Assembly: GCA_022496185.1 (NCBI GenBank)
Contig: WTXG01000001.1
Coordinates: 124,001-188,000, forward strand
Length of the DNA stretch: 64,000 nucleotides
Direction of reading: 5' to 3'
DNA from: Multifurca ochricompacta
Lineage: Eukaryota > Basidiomycota > Agaricomycetes > Russulales > Russulaceae
Shown piece by piece: positions 21,657 through 34,696 of the stretch. The notes beneath the pieces were generated by a model, which was not told where the DNA came from, did no database searches, and saw only the letters and a program-made list of their open reading frames with translations. Position 1 is the first letter of the stretch, and each line of letters opens with the position of its first letter. The translations under genes were made by a program, and so were the position numbers.

Positions 21657-24328
21657 ATGGCGCAATCAAGTAAGGCCATCACTCCAGACAGCATTCGAAC
21701 AGAACCCGCATCGTCATCATCACAATATGATTCCGCCTTGACGAGTCGTCTGGATGCCGTCTCGCGCAACTTTTTCGCGCATTTCAACCACCGCAAGCGT
21801 GACTCACGCCAGATCTTAGCAGACCGTACGTCCTCTTTCCCTTGCACCCTCCTAGTACTTGTTAATCTCTCCGCTGGCCAGTCGCCCCGGTCATAATGAC
21901 ACCCAAGATGATGGCACACGCGCAAACCGTTTCCGCCAGACCACGCGCTGTCGGTACCTCTTCTACACGCCCTACACTCGATTTCGCTACCATTGGTCGT
22001 ACGCCGCTCCGGCTCGGCCTCGGCGCACGACGTACAACATCGCGCGAACTCGAAGTGGTGGAGACGGCGTCCGAGCTCCTCGCGGTGACGCTCCCTGACG
22101 CGTCATCCGAAGAGAGGGGTATGCCAAGTCTGTTGCGCGGTTTTGAGGCGACGGTTCCAAGCGCGGACACCGCGCGTGCACGCCGCCGCGCTACTCGCAA
22201 CGTCAATGCACCACGACTCGGGCTCAAGCGTCTGTCACTCGGAGCGCGGGGGCTTATAACAGAGGCCCCAACGGATGAGGCGGAAAGTGAGGATGATGTC
22301 GTCGTCGTCGTGGCACGAGAACGGGGACGTCGCGGTCGCAAGAAGCGTGGGCGGGAAAGCCTCAGCGCGAACAAGGTATTTGGGCGCGAAGAGCTGGAAC
22401 GCCAGACACGCGAGATCGTCAGGGACAAGGAGAACCTTCATGTTCGGAGGGTGCGTCTTTTCCCCTCCAACTCCTCATACACATGTGCACAGCTCATTTC
22501 GTTGACTTGCGGGCGGGTTCAGAGCCTTCTACACAACGATATCGTTGAGATTACGAACAAAATTGAGGCACTTGATGTCATCCGAACTAGATTAGAGCAG
22601 GACCTACTCAAATTACAGGAGGACGAGCTGGAACTCGATGACGAATGTGAGTAACGTGGGTCGATGTCGATCCCCTGACATTAATCGAAGCACCGCAGTA
22701 CTGATGGTCCAAGAGAGGTTGGAGCTGGAGACCTCTCAAAACAACCAGTCTGGTTCTATACATCCGTCGCTCATGGCTAGCTCACGGAGACGAAAAGGTA
22801 AGGAGTCGCTTATGATATTTACGACGTCTTTATTATTAAACGCGTCGTCCAGGACCGGCCTTCTTACCGTCAGAACACGATGAATTGCCACCTGGTGTTG
22901 CCTTCATGGTGTGTGACACATTCCACCACTAGCCTACGCGTCCTGATCCAAGACTCAGTCCCTTGAGTGTGGTTCCACTCCGATATCGTCGCTGGACTTC
23001 TCTGAGCCCTACGGCACGCTCGTCACGTCAGCACAAGATGACGCTCACCCACGCGTCTGGGACCTTCTCACTGGTGAAGAGATTGGCCGCCTACGCGGGC
23101 ACGTGGGCACGGTCAAGGCATTGCAAGTGGAGGCGCATCTCTGTGCAACAGGCGCGACTGACGGTGCGGTACGCCTTTGGGACTTGCGCCGTGTGGATGG
23201 GGACCCGAGACTTCAGAGTGGGACCTGAGCGATGTGCTTGAAGAGGCGGAGGAGGATGGTGAGGGCACCGGGACCGATGGTGGCGTGGTAGTGGAACGTC
23301 CGCGTACGGAAATTAACGGCGTACGAACAAGTCGGGGGTCCGAAGAAGATGCTCTAGGACCGTGTGTGCGCGTGCTTGAGGGTCACAGCAAGGCCGTCAC
23401 AGCACTGTATTTCGAGAATGATACGCTGGTAGGTGCTACACACACACACACTCTCTCAGTCATCTCGAATCCTTGTCAACGAACAAATGGATCGTAGGTG
23501 ACCGGCGCGTCGGACAAAACTCTACGCCAATGGGACCTCGCGACAGGGCAATGCGTGATGACCATGGACATCCTCTGGGCGATCTCACATCCATCCACGG
23601 TACCTGCCGGGCACCTACCTGGTTTCCCCCTCGCCGGTGCTACAGCAGCCGCGGGGGCATTCGCGGTGCCGACACCCCCGTATGCCGATGGAAGTTGGGA
23701 TTGTATGAGGATTTCATTGGGGCCGTGCAATCATGGGAGTATGCGCTTGTGAGTGGGAGTGGGGACGGAGCTGTGCGTATGTGGGACATGCGCACCGGTC
23801 AAGCGCATCGGACGCTTTTGGGGCATACTGGACCGGTAACATGTCTCCAGTTTGATGAGATTCATGTCGTCAGTGGAAGTTTGGACAAATCTGTACGGGT
23901 ACGTCGAATGGTCGGTCGCCTTGCCAAGCTGCTCTCATCATCTTGACGGCCGCCCCTCTCTCCCCCCCTCTCCCCCCTTTTTTTTTTTTTTTTCACAGAT
24001 ATGGGACCTACGCACTGGGGGTATCTTCGAGACAGTCAAGTACGACCATGGGGTAAAAGCGCTGCAGTTTGACAGTCGCAAGATCGTTGCCGCTGCCGGG
24101 GAGAACGGGATCAAGGCGAGGATCTTGTTCTTCATTTCACATAATGGGGAAGATGGATCGACACCGTCGAGACTAATGCACGTATGGCAGATTTACAACC
24201 GCACTTCCATGCAACATTCCACGCTGTCAATAAACGGACATACACGACCAGTCGAGAAGCTGCGTTATATGGATCGTTACCTCCTCTCCGGCGGGCGCGA
24301 TGCTATCGTAAAGATATGGGCGTTATGA
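21657..24328 (+). CDS. MDV1: Mdv1-type WD40 mitochondrial division adaptor, with two frame breaks
   Basis: Mdv1 links the outer-membrane anchor Fis1 to the dynamin Dnm1 during mitochondrial fission. An N-terminal region ([31 protein letters not shown]) precedes a coiled coil ([20 protein letters not shown]...[16 protein letters not shown]). Seven WD-type blades follow, including [72 protein letters not shown] and the last [10 protein letters not shown]...DAIVKIWAL. Exons start at 21657, 21882, 22523, 22699, 22853 and 22953, with further introns near 23.43-23.49 and 23.90-24.00 kb and a GC-AG intron at 24116-24190. Two single-base deletions relative to the conserved frame lie at about 23209-23212 and 23701-23704 (SWD-YEDF). 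Either the assembly is wrong there or the gene is broken. Confidence 0.85.
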
Positions 24329-26119
24329 GAAATAGCGCCGTGCACCACTTCAATTCCGAGTTACACGCAAGTTAAAGCACAAGAAAACGGGCAAACGTGA
24401 ACCAAAAAATTAAAAATAAAATAAAAGTAGACACATGTATTAAATCATATCATACATACAGCATACCACACTTATAGCTCTCTTCCACCCCCCTAGAAAA
24501 CAACAAAAACAAAAACAATAGTGACTGTCTCGTGTCATTTGATGATGAAGGCACCTCCGCATCATTTTTATCTCCGAATGAGCCGAGCTGAGACGAGCTG
24601 ATCCCGAAAATTCGGAAATCAACTACTTGGGGGATCCCGGGACCCTGTGCTCTCCCAACCCAACCCCAGAGGGATTAGCTTGCGGGTCTCTTAAACTCCT
24701 CAGGTCGATGATGATAAGGGGTCCCCCCCAAAAATTAACCTAACATAACCCTACAAAAACAAAAAACCTATCCTTCCCATGACGCGTGGTCGTTCGTCCC
24801 CTTTCCCTCGCTTCGCTTTTTGCATGCATTTTGGTTTCTTTTTTTTACAGGTCCATTTGATTTCAGTGTTCAGAGTAGGATAAGGAGGAAGATCTGCTCA
24901 TGGCCTATGACCTATATGACCTATGGCCTAAGGCTTGGGATCACAGATCAAACGACCAAAGTCAGGTCACTTTTGACATTCTGGCGTCTTCTTCCTTCCT
25001 TCCGCGCACACCGGGGCCCCGTCGCGAGGTCCCCGTTCCCGAGGAGGGCGTTCATGACATGACACACACCAAGGTGAGCATTGGGCGATCTCTAGAATCA
25101 GAAATAAGAAAGATCATTCATTCATCAAACCATCAAACCCAAACCATCAAATCATTAACGTCAATCTTGGCACACGTGACTGAGTCAAACAGGGGATTGG
25201 ATCAGGTGGCCATAAATTTGAATTTCTCGAAAACTCGAAAGAAAGAAAGGGAGTACAAAGATCGAACCGAAAAAAATACCGAAAACAAAGGAGGCATAAG
25301 ATATAGTCAAGTTCCAAGTTCCGAGTTCGAGAAACCAGGACCAGGATCAGGACCAGGACCAAGACGCTGACGGCCATAACAAATACAAAATCGGCATTTG
25401 GCCCCCGAGCAGTGATAAGTTGATGGAACCTCAGTCCAGTCCGTGATGACACCGCACCGTCGAAAGCAAAACAAAACAAAAAAACAAAAAAGTGATAAAG
25501 AAGGAAAAGGTATTGATAGGAAAGCAAGAAGCGACGTGACAGCTTGCGAGAGGTGAGAGTGATGCCAAAGGTAGGACTATAGAGATCATACAGACTCGAT
25601 TTAGCGTAGCGAGATGACGGATAGCGGATGAAGGTGATGAAAGCATAGCAAGGTGGAATGAAGCAGACTTGTTATAGCATGATTTCGCGAATCTAAGTTA
25701 ACAAAGAAGGTCAGCGCTGTACGAGCGCGGCAAAAAATCAAGCGGTCCCGTATGGGGAACAAGCCGAGAGGCACCACATTTGTACTCACGTTTTTGCTTA
25801 TGATAGAGCTGATTTGCATCATAACGGGAAATAGGAAATTGCGTTTGAGGTACGTGTTCGCGCGGCAGGAGAAAATAGATATTGCTTAGATCAGAAAGAT
25901 GGACAGACGGAAGCGCAATAGAAACATAAAAATGGAGAGGAGAAAAAGGAAGGTGGGGAACGGTGAAACAGAGACAAAGTACAAAGCGTTTGCAGCCAAC
26001 GTCACGAATGGGAAAGGTATAGCCCAGGGTGTGTCATTAAAAAAAAAAAAAGGGAGAGGACGGAACGGAAGTTCCAGTCTCGTAAAGAAAACGAGACGAG
26101 TCCAGGAAACAATGCATGG
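24329..26119. other. convergent intergenic region between Mdv1 and G alpha genes
   Basis: No gene supported. A-rich 3' flanks, a T run near 24.84 kb, and GGACCAGGATCA-type short repeats near 25.34 kb. The part from about 25.9 kb is purine-rich with an A run at 26.04 kb and is probably 3' UTR of the G alpha gene. Confidence 0.45.
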
Positions 26120-27850
26120 TCAGATGAGAGCAGCGATTTCCAGGTTCTGTCGGAGGACGATGCTGCAGCGCAGAAGGGAAGTAAGATACACATGAAAAAG
26201 GATGCTTAATGGGGGAACTCGTGCGGTGGGACTGGAAAGCAAGGAAACGAAGGAAAAAATTTTTGAAAGCGGAGGACTCACTCTGCGAATACCAGATAAG
26301 CAATCGATTCTACCAAGGCAGGATAAATAATAAAACTTGCCTTCGACAGCAGCCATAACTACCCGTAGCAACGCGGTATCAGTCGCATTAGTGATACTGA
26401 CAATGTTTCAGCCCCAATGATGCAGTTACAAGTAATGCGGATCACAGACTGAATGTAAATTTCACGCTCTTTTGAACGCCCAGCCTTTTGGGCGAGTCTT
26501 GCAAAACGCTTCTTGAAATAGTCTCTACCTGCGTTCGGATCCCGCGGCTCTCCATCGAAATCCTAGATTAAATGAGTCTTTGGCAATGGCGACGCTATGG
26601 GGGTTGAAGTCATGTACCGGGAAGAATGTCTTGATGTCAGAGTGTTGAATTTTCGCTTGGAAAAGGTCGTCCTTATTTAAGAAGAGAATCTTGAAACAAA
26701 TTCTTGAGAGAGAGGACCTCGTCAGAATAAAGAGAGAAAACACACAATTGATGTCGACTTGAACCATTGAGAGTGACATATTGAGTCCCAAATTGTCATA
26801 GCTCTTGCATTTGATTCTGCCATATACTAAGGGTCAGTCTTGTTTGATTTTGATCGGCAAGGCACATACCGCGTCCTTATCCTCGACTAGACATTGGTCA
26901 TAGCCACTAAGGCTCACCAAAAACAGTATACTTGTGACATCTTGGAAACAGTGGATCCATTTCCGTCGTTCGCTCTTTTGGCCACCAACGTCTACCATCA
27001 ACATCTCGTGGTCTCGGAGTTGGAAAACTGTCTCCGTGATACCAATCGTCCGTGCACGGCAGCGCACAATGTCCTGTTCTGTGGGAACGTAGTCCGCCGA
27101 AACAAGCGATCCAGGTCAGAGAAGTAATACGCAAGACTTTGATCAGCAGCCATTAGCCAACTAGAAAGCTGAAACAAAAATGATAAGGACGTACTTCTCC
27201 GGCAGCGCGGCTTCATTCCCACGATCCCACGCTTGCTGAACACCCTTATCATTCCAAAGTGCCCTGAGAGGTTCATAGAATTGACGGGGAAAAACTTCCC
27301 CATCGCGAAGATCGTTGGCACTCTCAATTAGTTCGATGTACTCGCTGTTTTCGGGAGAAGCCTCTAGTTCCATATCTTCCATTGAGTCCAGGACATATTT
27401 GAGGCCATGCGTAAGGTTGTTAAAAATGAGCTGCCTGAAAGATTCAACTTCTTGCGACGAAAATGGTACACGATGGATGAGGCGCATTTGCTAGAAAATG
27501 TCATTCGCAAAACAATTGATGACGCAAGTTCCGACTCGCACACCTTGAGAATGGTAGATTTTCCAGAATCTCCAGACCCTAATAACAAAACCTAGCATAG
27601 CAAGTATGGTTTAACGAACGTATTCAAAACCTGGAACCACCTGCGAGCGCGCACCTTGACCTGTGAGGCCACTTTTGCTTCGCCTAATGAATGACAGGAA
27701 TGGATCAGTCCGGGGTAGGAAAAGGGACGGGACGGGGAATATTCGCATATATGCGCCGCGCACCTCTTTCAGAGATTTTTCAGCCTCCCTATGCCGGCGC
27801 TTGTCCTCGTCTGATATATCGACGGCTCCGGCTGACATGCAGTTACCCAT
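26120..27850 (-). CDS. heterotrimeric G-protein alpha subunit, with several single-base frame breaks
   Basis: The start [21 protein letters not shown] carries a myristoylation Gly2 and a palmitoylation Cys. The GTPase motifs are present: G1 [12 protein letters not shown], switch [10 protein letters not shown] (Ile replaces the usual second Thr), G3 [13 protein letters not shown]4 LFLNKDD, and G5 HITNATDT. Helical-domain text such as [21 protein letters not shown] confirms the family. It relays signals from receptors such as pheromone or nutrient GPCRs at the plasma membrane. About nine introns. The conserved frame is one base short within 27669-27683 (AK-KVASQVK), about 27087-27100 ([11 protein letters not shown]), and about 26798-26808 (NQMQ-AMTIWD). 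Near the C-terminus a GC-AG intron at 26283-26340 is followed by a possible one-nucleotide exon (26282) before the final exon [13 protein letters not shown]. Group assignment is not attempted. Confidence 0.88.
26282..26282 (-). other. candidate single-nucleotide exon in the G alpha gene
   Basis: On the minus strand ...GTCGAAG is followed by a GCAAGT donor, the intron ends TTCGCAG, then a single A, then a GTGAGT donor, and the next intron ends GCTGCAG before CATCGTCCTC. Joining G + A + C gives GAC (Asp) and the conserved VED-I-V-L-R frame. Skipping it leaves the frame one base short. A one-base sequence deletion is the alternative. Confidence 0.35.
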
Positions 27851-30800
27851 CCTTCTGTATAAAATCTATTGGCACGACCGGATAAGATGGAGGTGGATTC
27901 GATGGGTGATGTGAAGGAGGGAGAGGGTAAGTGAGGGTGAAATGAATGAAATGGGGGAGATAACCTAGGAAGGTATAGTACTAATTGAACAGGATAGAGA
28001 GAGAGAGAGAGAGAGAGAGAAAGAGGATAAAGAAAGCTAATAACACGAAACCGATATTGAGAACAAAGAAAGGAAAGAGAAAAGGGTAAAGAAGAAGAGC
28101 GGAAAGGCTGGTGGCGACAGTCGATGACAAGCGGAGGGAAAAGAAAAATACATTGAGTCGTCGTTCATCACACACTTTTTTTGGCAAAGTGAACTCAGAA
28201 CTCATAATCATCGCTCAGGCAGGTTCATTCAGGCTTAGGCTTAGGGTTACACATCTCGATTATGACCCATCATCTTCTTTTTTTGGTTTAATTCTGTTCC
28301 GTACCACATGGTTTGATTTGAATATCTAATATCTTACCCTAACCCGGGCCAGTTAAGTTATTAGCTCAGGTATCATCAACATAATCCTTCGTCCTCTCTC
28401 TCTTTCTCTCTCTCTATTTCTCTTTCTTCATTCTCTCTCTTTTTCTCTTTCTTCTTGCACCCACCGCGCTCCGAGGGATTTGCTCAGTACGACACTATAT
28501 ACGGCACCCCCCTTGGCTCCAACCTGATCCGCTGTCCCGGTGATACAATTATGTATTTTTTTTCCCCTGTTCCAGGATGTGTTCTAGACTGAATGATGGG
28601 ATCCCTCTACCGTACCCGTCTTGTAACTGAACTAGAGCGATAGGGACACACACACACGCTCATTTTATTTATTTTACAAGGCAGACGAACGACAACGACA
28701 ATGACTTACGAGACCCAACCCTGGGTGCGCACTTGAAGCGGAGATTGTTGATAACCCCATCTCGCAGTAGTCCATTTCATTATCCGACGGCAACTCCCGG
28801 CAACAGCCCTTTTCATATTCGGTTGTCATGCCAGAAGTGAAAAGTCAAGTGGTCAAGTGAATTCCTTCAGCGGCTCATAGGTCCAAATGAAGATACTGAT
28901 GGTCTATGAGGACCGAAGACCGCAAAATTTTAAATAACATAACCTCTCTCCTTAGTATTAGTAATAATGCATACTAGCGAAAGAAAAATAGTATAAGTGT
29001 GGACCTCTGTGGGGAAAGCCCATGAGAACATGATATGACATTTCGGTGGTAGTCGTACAACCTTTTGGGCGCAGCAGGACGAACTGGTGTCTGTCTGGAA
29101 TCCCCTTATTTCTAATCGAATAGGGCTGAACGCCGCACCACTCGGGAACTGACAATTACTTGTGAAGAGCCTGACAGCTATTTGTTGAAACCCGTACTCC
29201 ACCGGGGAGACTCCGTTTCCCGGAGGTGGGACGCGGAGCCGGTGTGGTGACCCCCTTAACTCAATCCTCCGGTGCGCCAACGTCAAACGATACAATGCGT
29301 TATATGGTGTTGGTGAGCTAATTTACATAGCAGATGACCAAACGAGCGAGAACTCCAACTTGGTGTAGGTTCATTCAAACGTCAAAACTGCGCATATGTT
29401 ATGTCCGCATTCGCAGCACCAGATGAATGAATATAACATCGTTCTCGTGTTTTGAACGGTAGACGGAGCTTCACCGGACGGCGTCATGAACAAGGGTTTA
29501 CTGGGTCAGTTGTTGTCATTGTCGGACCGAATGCGCAATCCATCGTTCTCGTTCTCGTTGTCGTAAAAAGGTGATACAAGGGGCATGTAACTCAGAGTGG
29601 TTCACATCCGACCAACCGAGATCCCCGGAATGCGGGCCTGGATACCCAACACAACCCCTTCGGTTGTGAGCGAGAGCGAAATCGTTTCGTTTCGTTTCGT
29701 TGTCGTCGTGTGATGGACTTGCCGTGAGGCCGAAGCTACGGCCCTGCGAATCATCTGCCTTGCCTGGTCGATCCAAGTGTAGTGGCCTCATTGACATGAA
29801 ATGTCACAGGCGGTGCGCATCCCGGAATGAAGAGCTTCTCTGCGCACAAGATGGCGCATATGTATGTAAAAGTCCTTCCTTCTGTTTTGGACACGGAAGG
29901 TTCAACGGAAATCAGTTCCCCCATCAAGTGGATGCGATTCCTCGTGACCGTTGGACGCTCTTCGCCCACTTTCCCAACTAATGTTCATTCATTAATTACG
30001 CAAACATTTTTGAAGAAATTGAATTAAACCCTCCGACGTTGACAAATAATGTCGAGGATATATCAGTCTGGAACTTGGAGATGAGCTCTATGTAATGGAA
30101 CATTTGCCTTAATTTGAGCATGACAAGTTTAACATTTATGGAAGGGAGGCAGAGCACTCCAGTTGAGGTTGAGGGAACTATTATCATAGGTGAGAACCAT
30201 CGGATTGTCGCTGGAACGTAGGTAGTTTGACGAGACAATAACTCTTGGACCCGCAAACTGTTAACCAAAACGGTCGGTACCGGAGGTAGCCCAATAATAG
30301 GTGATACGTCCCGCACGGATGCAAAGCTGAATCTAGTCACGAAACGACAAGATATGAGATATGTGAAGGTTCGTGTTGTTCTTTCTGCTCCAGATCCCGG
30401 CAGCGTGGCCATCTGGAGCGAACAGAGAAGACCCATTCATGACTCTGGGCAGAACGGTCGAAAGGTTGCGAATGGATGCATCCTGAATTTGGACAAGTGG
30501 GGGCACAAGAGCGGTCCAATTGTACGTATGATTATAAGAGACGAACCGAAACACGCAACAGCACTCAACAACATTGCCAACGGTGATCGAGGTTTTAGCG
30601 CGGGGAAAATCCCCTCCAACCCTACCCCAACAACTGTCGCCAGCGTTAAATTGTGTGGTAGTAGGGTGGCTCGCACTTCTATTCTGTTGCCCTGCCCTGA
30701 TGAATGAATGAATGAATGAATGTATGAATGTATGTACGTATGTGAAAGAGTCTGGTTATGTAAGCGGAAGCGTCTGTCTGGTGGAGGATATTAATCGGTC

Positions 30801-32445
30801 GGCTGCATGATAGAGGGAGATATGCTTAACTCCGCCATAATATTCACTCTTGAGTTATATTTTATTTTATTTCCCTCACAGGAAGTAGGAAGGTTGAAGA
30901 TCTGTCGTCCTCTGGTGAATGTACCTGCGATGTTGCGATGCGATGCGATAATGGACGCTTGCTAACTTCTAGCCGGGGATTTCGCGTCCATTTCTTTTTT
31001 ATAAGTTGACACTGCGAGCGTGAGGCGGCTTGTAGTCCGTCCGTAATACAAGGGACGACGGATACGCATAAGGAGATTGTTAACTATGCAAACCAGCGAA
31101 ATGGTCACTTAAACCTTAATTGTAAACCTCATCGTTCTGTCGGCCTTGGTCAATGGTGGAGTTCATCCCCCCCTAGTCAAACGAACGCAGACAATACCAT
31201 ACCCATATCACGGGACCCGTGACATGACGACTGAGTTTTAGTTGTAGGCCGGAGGGGAGCGAACATGATTATGTTCTGACCCCCAAACTTGCAGACCGTG
31301 CCGAAAAGCATGCGAATGAGCTGATCCCGCCAACTAGTGACAGTACCTCTTCCGCAAGGCTTCTGTTAATTCCGCCTGCACCATCCCAAGGCCATGCAAG
31401 AGACGAACATGACTGGAACAACGCACTGCATGAACCACCAATAATCCATTTTTTGACCGGGAGCCTCAGGAACTCTGGACGATAAGAAACCGCGGTGTTG
31501 ACATGGGAAATGGGCCAGTCAGGTCGACGAGTTGCGGGCCCTAAATCTAGAGTCGCTGCGGAGTACGCCCTCAAGGCTCATGCTATCTGCGAAAATAGCG
31601 GAGAACGGCTGGGACGTACCATCAGCACAATACCGATTATACGTTCCTGAATGCCTTGACTCACTCAAGCCCTGAACCATCGCCATGGTGCCTGCGACCA
31701 ATATCCTTGGCCTACTGTCCTAATGTTATCTCTTCCAGTCATCCCCCTGCTTCCTGGGTCGCTTCTCATATTTACTAATCCCATCTGCCACACAAATGTT
31801 GCGACTCGACACCTTCAACGGATACACAGATTCGAAAATCGCCACGAGTAGCTGATTTGCACATGTCGGCAATCTAGTGAGATGACAAAGAGATGAGATG
31901 AGCGAATGGGTTTGGTGTCTTCACGCTAACTGGTTTTGACGCAGCGGTGTCCGCGGCGATTTACGTTCGTTCATTTAGATCCTCATCATCAGGGACTCAC
32001 CAGCATCCAGTGCAATCACGACTGAGCCAAAGCATTCAGATGAGGTTTCCATAGGGGTTTTTCATGCATAATATCGCTTCCATGAGGCAAGCTGAGCTGA
32101 GAATGCGGATTTGTAGGAGTATGTCTGTAGCGTGACAAGCGACAAAAATAAGGAACGCAAAATATCAACAAGGGGGAGCAGCGCGTAGCAGGGCCATCCT
32201 CATTTATAGATTAGCTTAGCTCAATCTCTGTACGTACGATATTGTTGTTTTTGATATCCTCGAAATCCAGAGGAGGTTTGAACCTAAACCCCTCGAAGGG
32301 GGGGGGGGTGCTAACTAACTAACTCAAAGAAGGCAACACTATGCGGCCCGGGTCTGGCAGTTTAACGGGCCGGTCATTTTCATTTTCATTTCGTCGTTTC
32401 GCTTTGACATTTGGTTTGAACCTTCATACATCTCTCGTACTGAGG
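27851..32445. other. gene-poor 4.6 kb
   Basis: A (GA)n microsatellite lies at 27994-28020, CT-rich tracts at 28.39-28.45 kb, (TGAA)n at 30.70-30.73 kb and a G run at 32.30 kb. Minus-strand open frames between 30.0 and 30.68 kb (including one with a hydrophobic stretch, LAMLLSAVACFGSSLIIIR) could belong to an unrecognised gene, but no splice model or domain was convincing. The same holds for 28.93-29.30 and 31.27-31.70 kb. The last 100 bp are the Utp18 promoter (TTTTCATTTTCATTTC). Confidence 0.45.
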
Positions 32446-34516
32446 ATGGGGAAACAGGCTCGTAAACGTCAAAGAAAGCATAAACTTACAGATGATTCCG
32501 TCGCGCCGTTAGGTACGACAACGCTTTTGGATGATAAGGACGATGAAGAACGCAGGCTTGAAAGCCTACTATTCGGCAAGCCGTTCGTGGCGGGACGAGA
32601 GAGCAAGACCACCGGTATTGAGAATGATGAAGAGGAGGTTGATGATGGGGTTAACATGAACACAGCAGAGCTAGAAGGCATGCTCGATTCTGATGTGAGC
32701 TCCTCGTCCGATATAATTCTGCCGACTGCCAGATAACCAAACCTTGACACCAATCTGTAATCAAGTTGTTTTTTGTGGACGATGGCTCCTCAAAGGTCGA
32801 CGGGCATATAACGAGGAATGAGGTTGATGTTAGCACACCGGAAGACCTCCCTGATTTTTTTCGAACCAGCGGAGACAGGGAACCTAATGAAGCCTCTGAT
32901 AACGGCGACGAGCCTGAACCTGAAGATGATCGCACCTCTCTCTCCGCCACTCAACCCCCCAAGGGCCGCAAGGCACCTGCATGGGTAGACCCCGACGATG
33001 CCTCCCTCGAAGTTTCCCTCTCATCCTCTACCCGCTTGCGCAAATTGCGTGATGCTCCGGATGAAGATGTGATCAACGGCCGCGAGTATGAACGGCGTCT
33101 TCGGCGACAATTCATGAAGGTGAACCCTACTCCAGAGTGGGCTACTAACGCACGAAGAAAACGGCGTCGCACGGAAAGTGGCACCCTTGTTGATGTAACG
33201 AGTCCGGACTTGGACTTGGACATGCTCGTCACATCATCAGGTGGGATCTTGGGCCGCAAAAGGCGGACACTTCTGGATCCGGGTGTGCTTTCTATAGAAC
33301 GACTCCGTGATGCCAACCAGGCTGCACAAGCGGAAGGTGAAATCAATGCGTTGCAATTTCATCCATCTCCACAAGTCTCCATGCTCCTGATCGCAAGCTC
33401 TGACCGTCGAATACGATTGTTTAATGTCCGTATCGTTCGTTGCCTTCCTTTTTTTTTTTTTGCCTTGCTCTGCTCTGCCACTCCCCAATTCGGTTCTAAC
33501 ATCAAAAGTGTACCTCAGGTTGACGGACACACGAACCCACACCTACAAACACTTCACATCCCTGCGCTGCCTGTCACCAATGCGCAGTTCCATCCTTCTG
33601 GTTCATCGATTCTTTTCACCGGCCACCGGCCTTTCTACTATTCGTATGATCTACAATCTGGGGCAACAACGCGTTCGCCGCGCGGGTTGTGGGGTACAAC
33701 ATTTGCAAATCGTGATAACGCGGACCTCAGCATGGAAGTGTGTGCATTTAACCCTGGAGGAGAGTTGCTCGCAGTCGCTGGGCGCCGTGGGTATGTGTAC
33801 CTTGTCGATTGGCGTACCGGCGCAGGCCAGGTTGTCGGTAGTGTCAAGGCAAACACGAGCGTGAGAGCGTTATGGTGGTTGCCCAATGGGCGCGAGCTAA
33901 TGACCTTGGGTGAGGACGCAGAGGCGTATCTCTGGGACATCAGCACGCGACGCTGTGTGCACCGGTGGAAAGACGATGGTGGGTTTGGAAGCCGTGTGCT
34001 TGCGGGTGATCGCTCGGGAAACTATATTGCTATCGGGTGAGTAAACTTTACACCCATGAGTGTCACACGGGCCGTCAACGTTTTCCCATTGTTCAGGTCA
34101 AAGTCTGGAATCGTCAATGTGTATGGCTCAGAGTCTTCGTCCTCCTCATGGAGCAACAATAATCGGCCTAAGCCTTTGAAAGCAATAAGCAACCTCACGA
34201 CGTCCATATCGGTGGCGCGGTTCAACCATGATTCTCAGTTACTTGCGATCGCAAGCAAGACACAAAAGGACCAGATGCGTTTGGTATAGGTCGTTTCGCA
34301 CTGCGCGAATCGCTTGTAATCTTACGGCGTAATTTTCAGATTCACATCCCGTCTCTCACCGCATTCTCAAACTGGCCAACGTCAAGCACGCCTCTTGGTC
34401 ATGTCACAAGTGTTGATTTCTCACCAGGGAACGAGTATGTTGCCATTGGTAACACTCGCGGCCGTGTTCTGTTATATCACCTCAAAGACTACGATGCATA
34501 CGGAAGTTTACGGTGA
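32446..34516 (+). CDS. UTP18: U3 snoRNP component Utp18 (WD40, SSU processome)
   Basis: Utp18 acts in the nucleolus in the small-subunit processome (UTP-B) and recruits the Mtr4/exosome in yeast. The basic N-terminus MGKQARKRQRKHK and the acidic stretches match the family, as does the PAWVDPDD motif followed by LRKLRD and YERRLRRQFMKVNPTPEWA. Blades include EINALQFHPSPQVSMLLIAS, NAQFHPSGSSILFTGHRPFY, YDLQSG, VDWRTGAGQVVGSVKANTSV, AYLWDISTRRCVHRWKDDGG and the final TSVDFSPGNEYVAIGNTRG...LYHLKDYDAYGSLR. Exons 32446-32694, 32766-33425, 33519-34036, 34097-34283 and 34340-34516 join with GT-AG introns and no frame break. About 596 residues. Confidence 0.92.
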
Positions 34517-34696
34517 TCCAGAACGCTATATTACGTCCAAATTCGTACACGTGTCTGAGAGAGGTGCATACCAGATAACCTAGAGCCGCAGAGACCAAAC
34601 CGAGAATCACGGGTGAAATGGTGTGGCAAGCAAGGAAGCTCCAGAGACAAACACAGCTAGCTGCCCAGAGATATGAGCCATCGAACCGAGATGGAG

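Noticed and set aside
29996..30676. Minus-strand frames with a hydrophobic segment and PVPTVLVNSLRVQELL-like text
   Set aside because: Suggestive codon pattern, but no start, splice chain or family could be supported.
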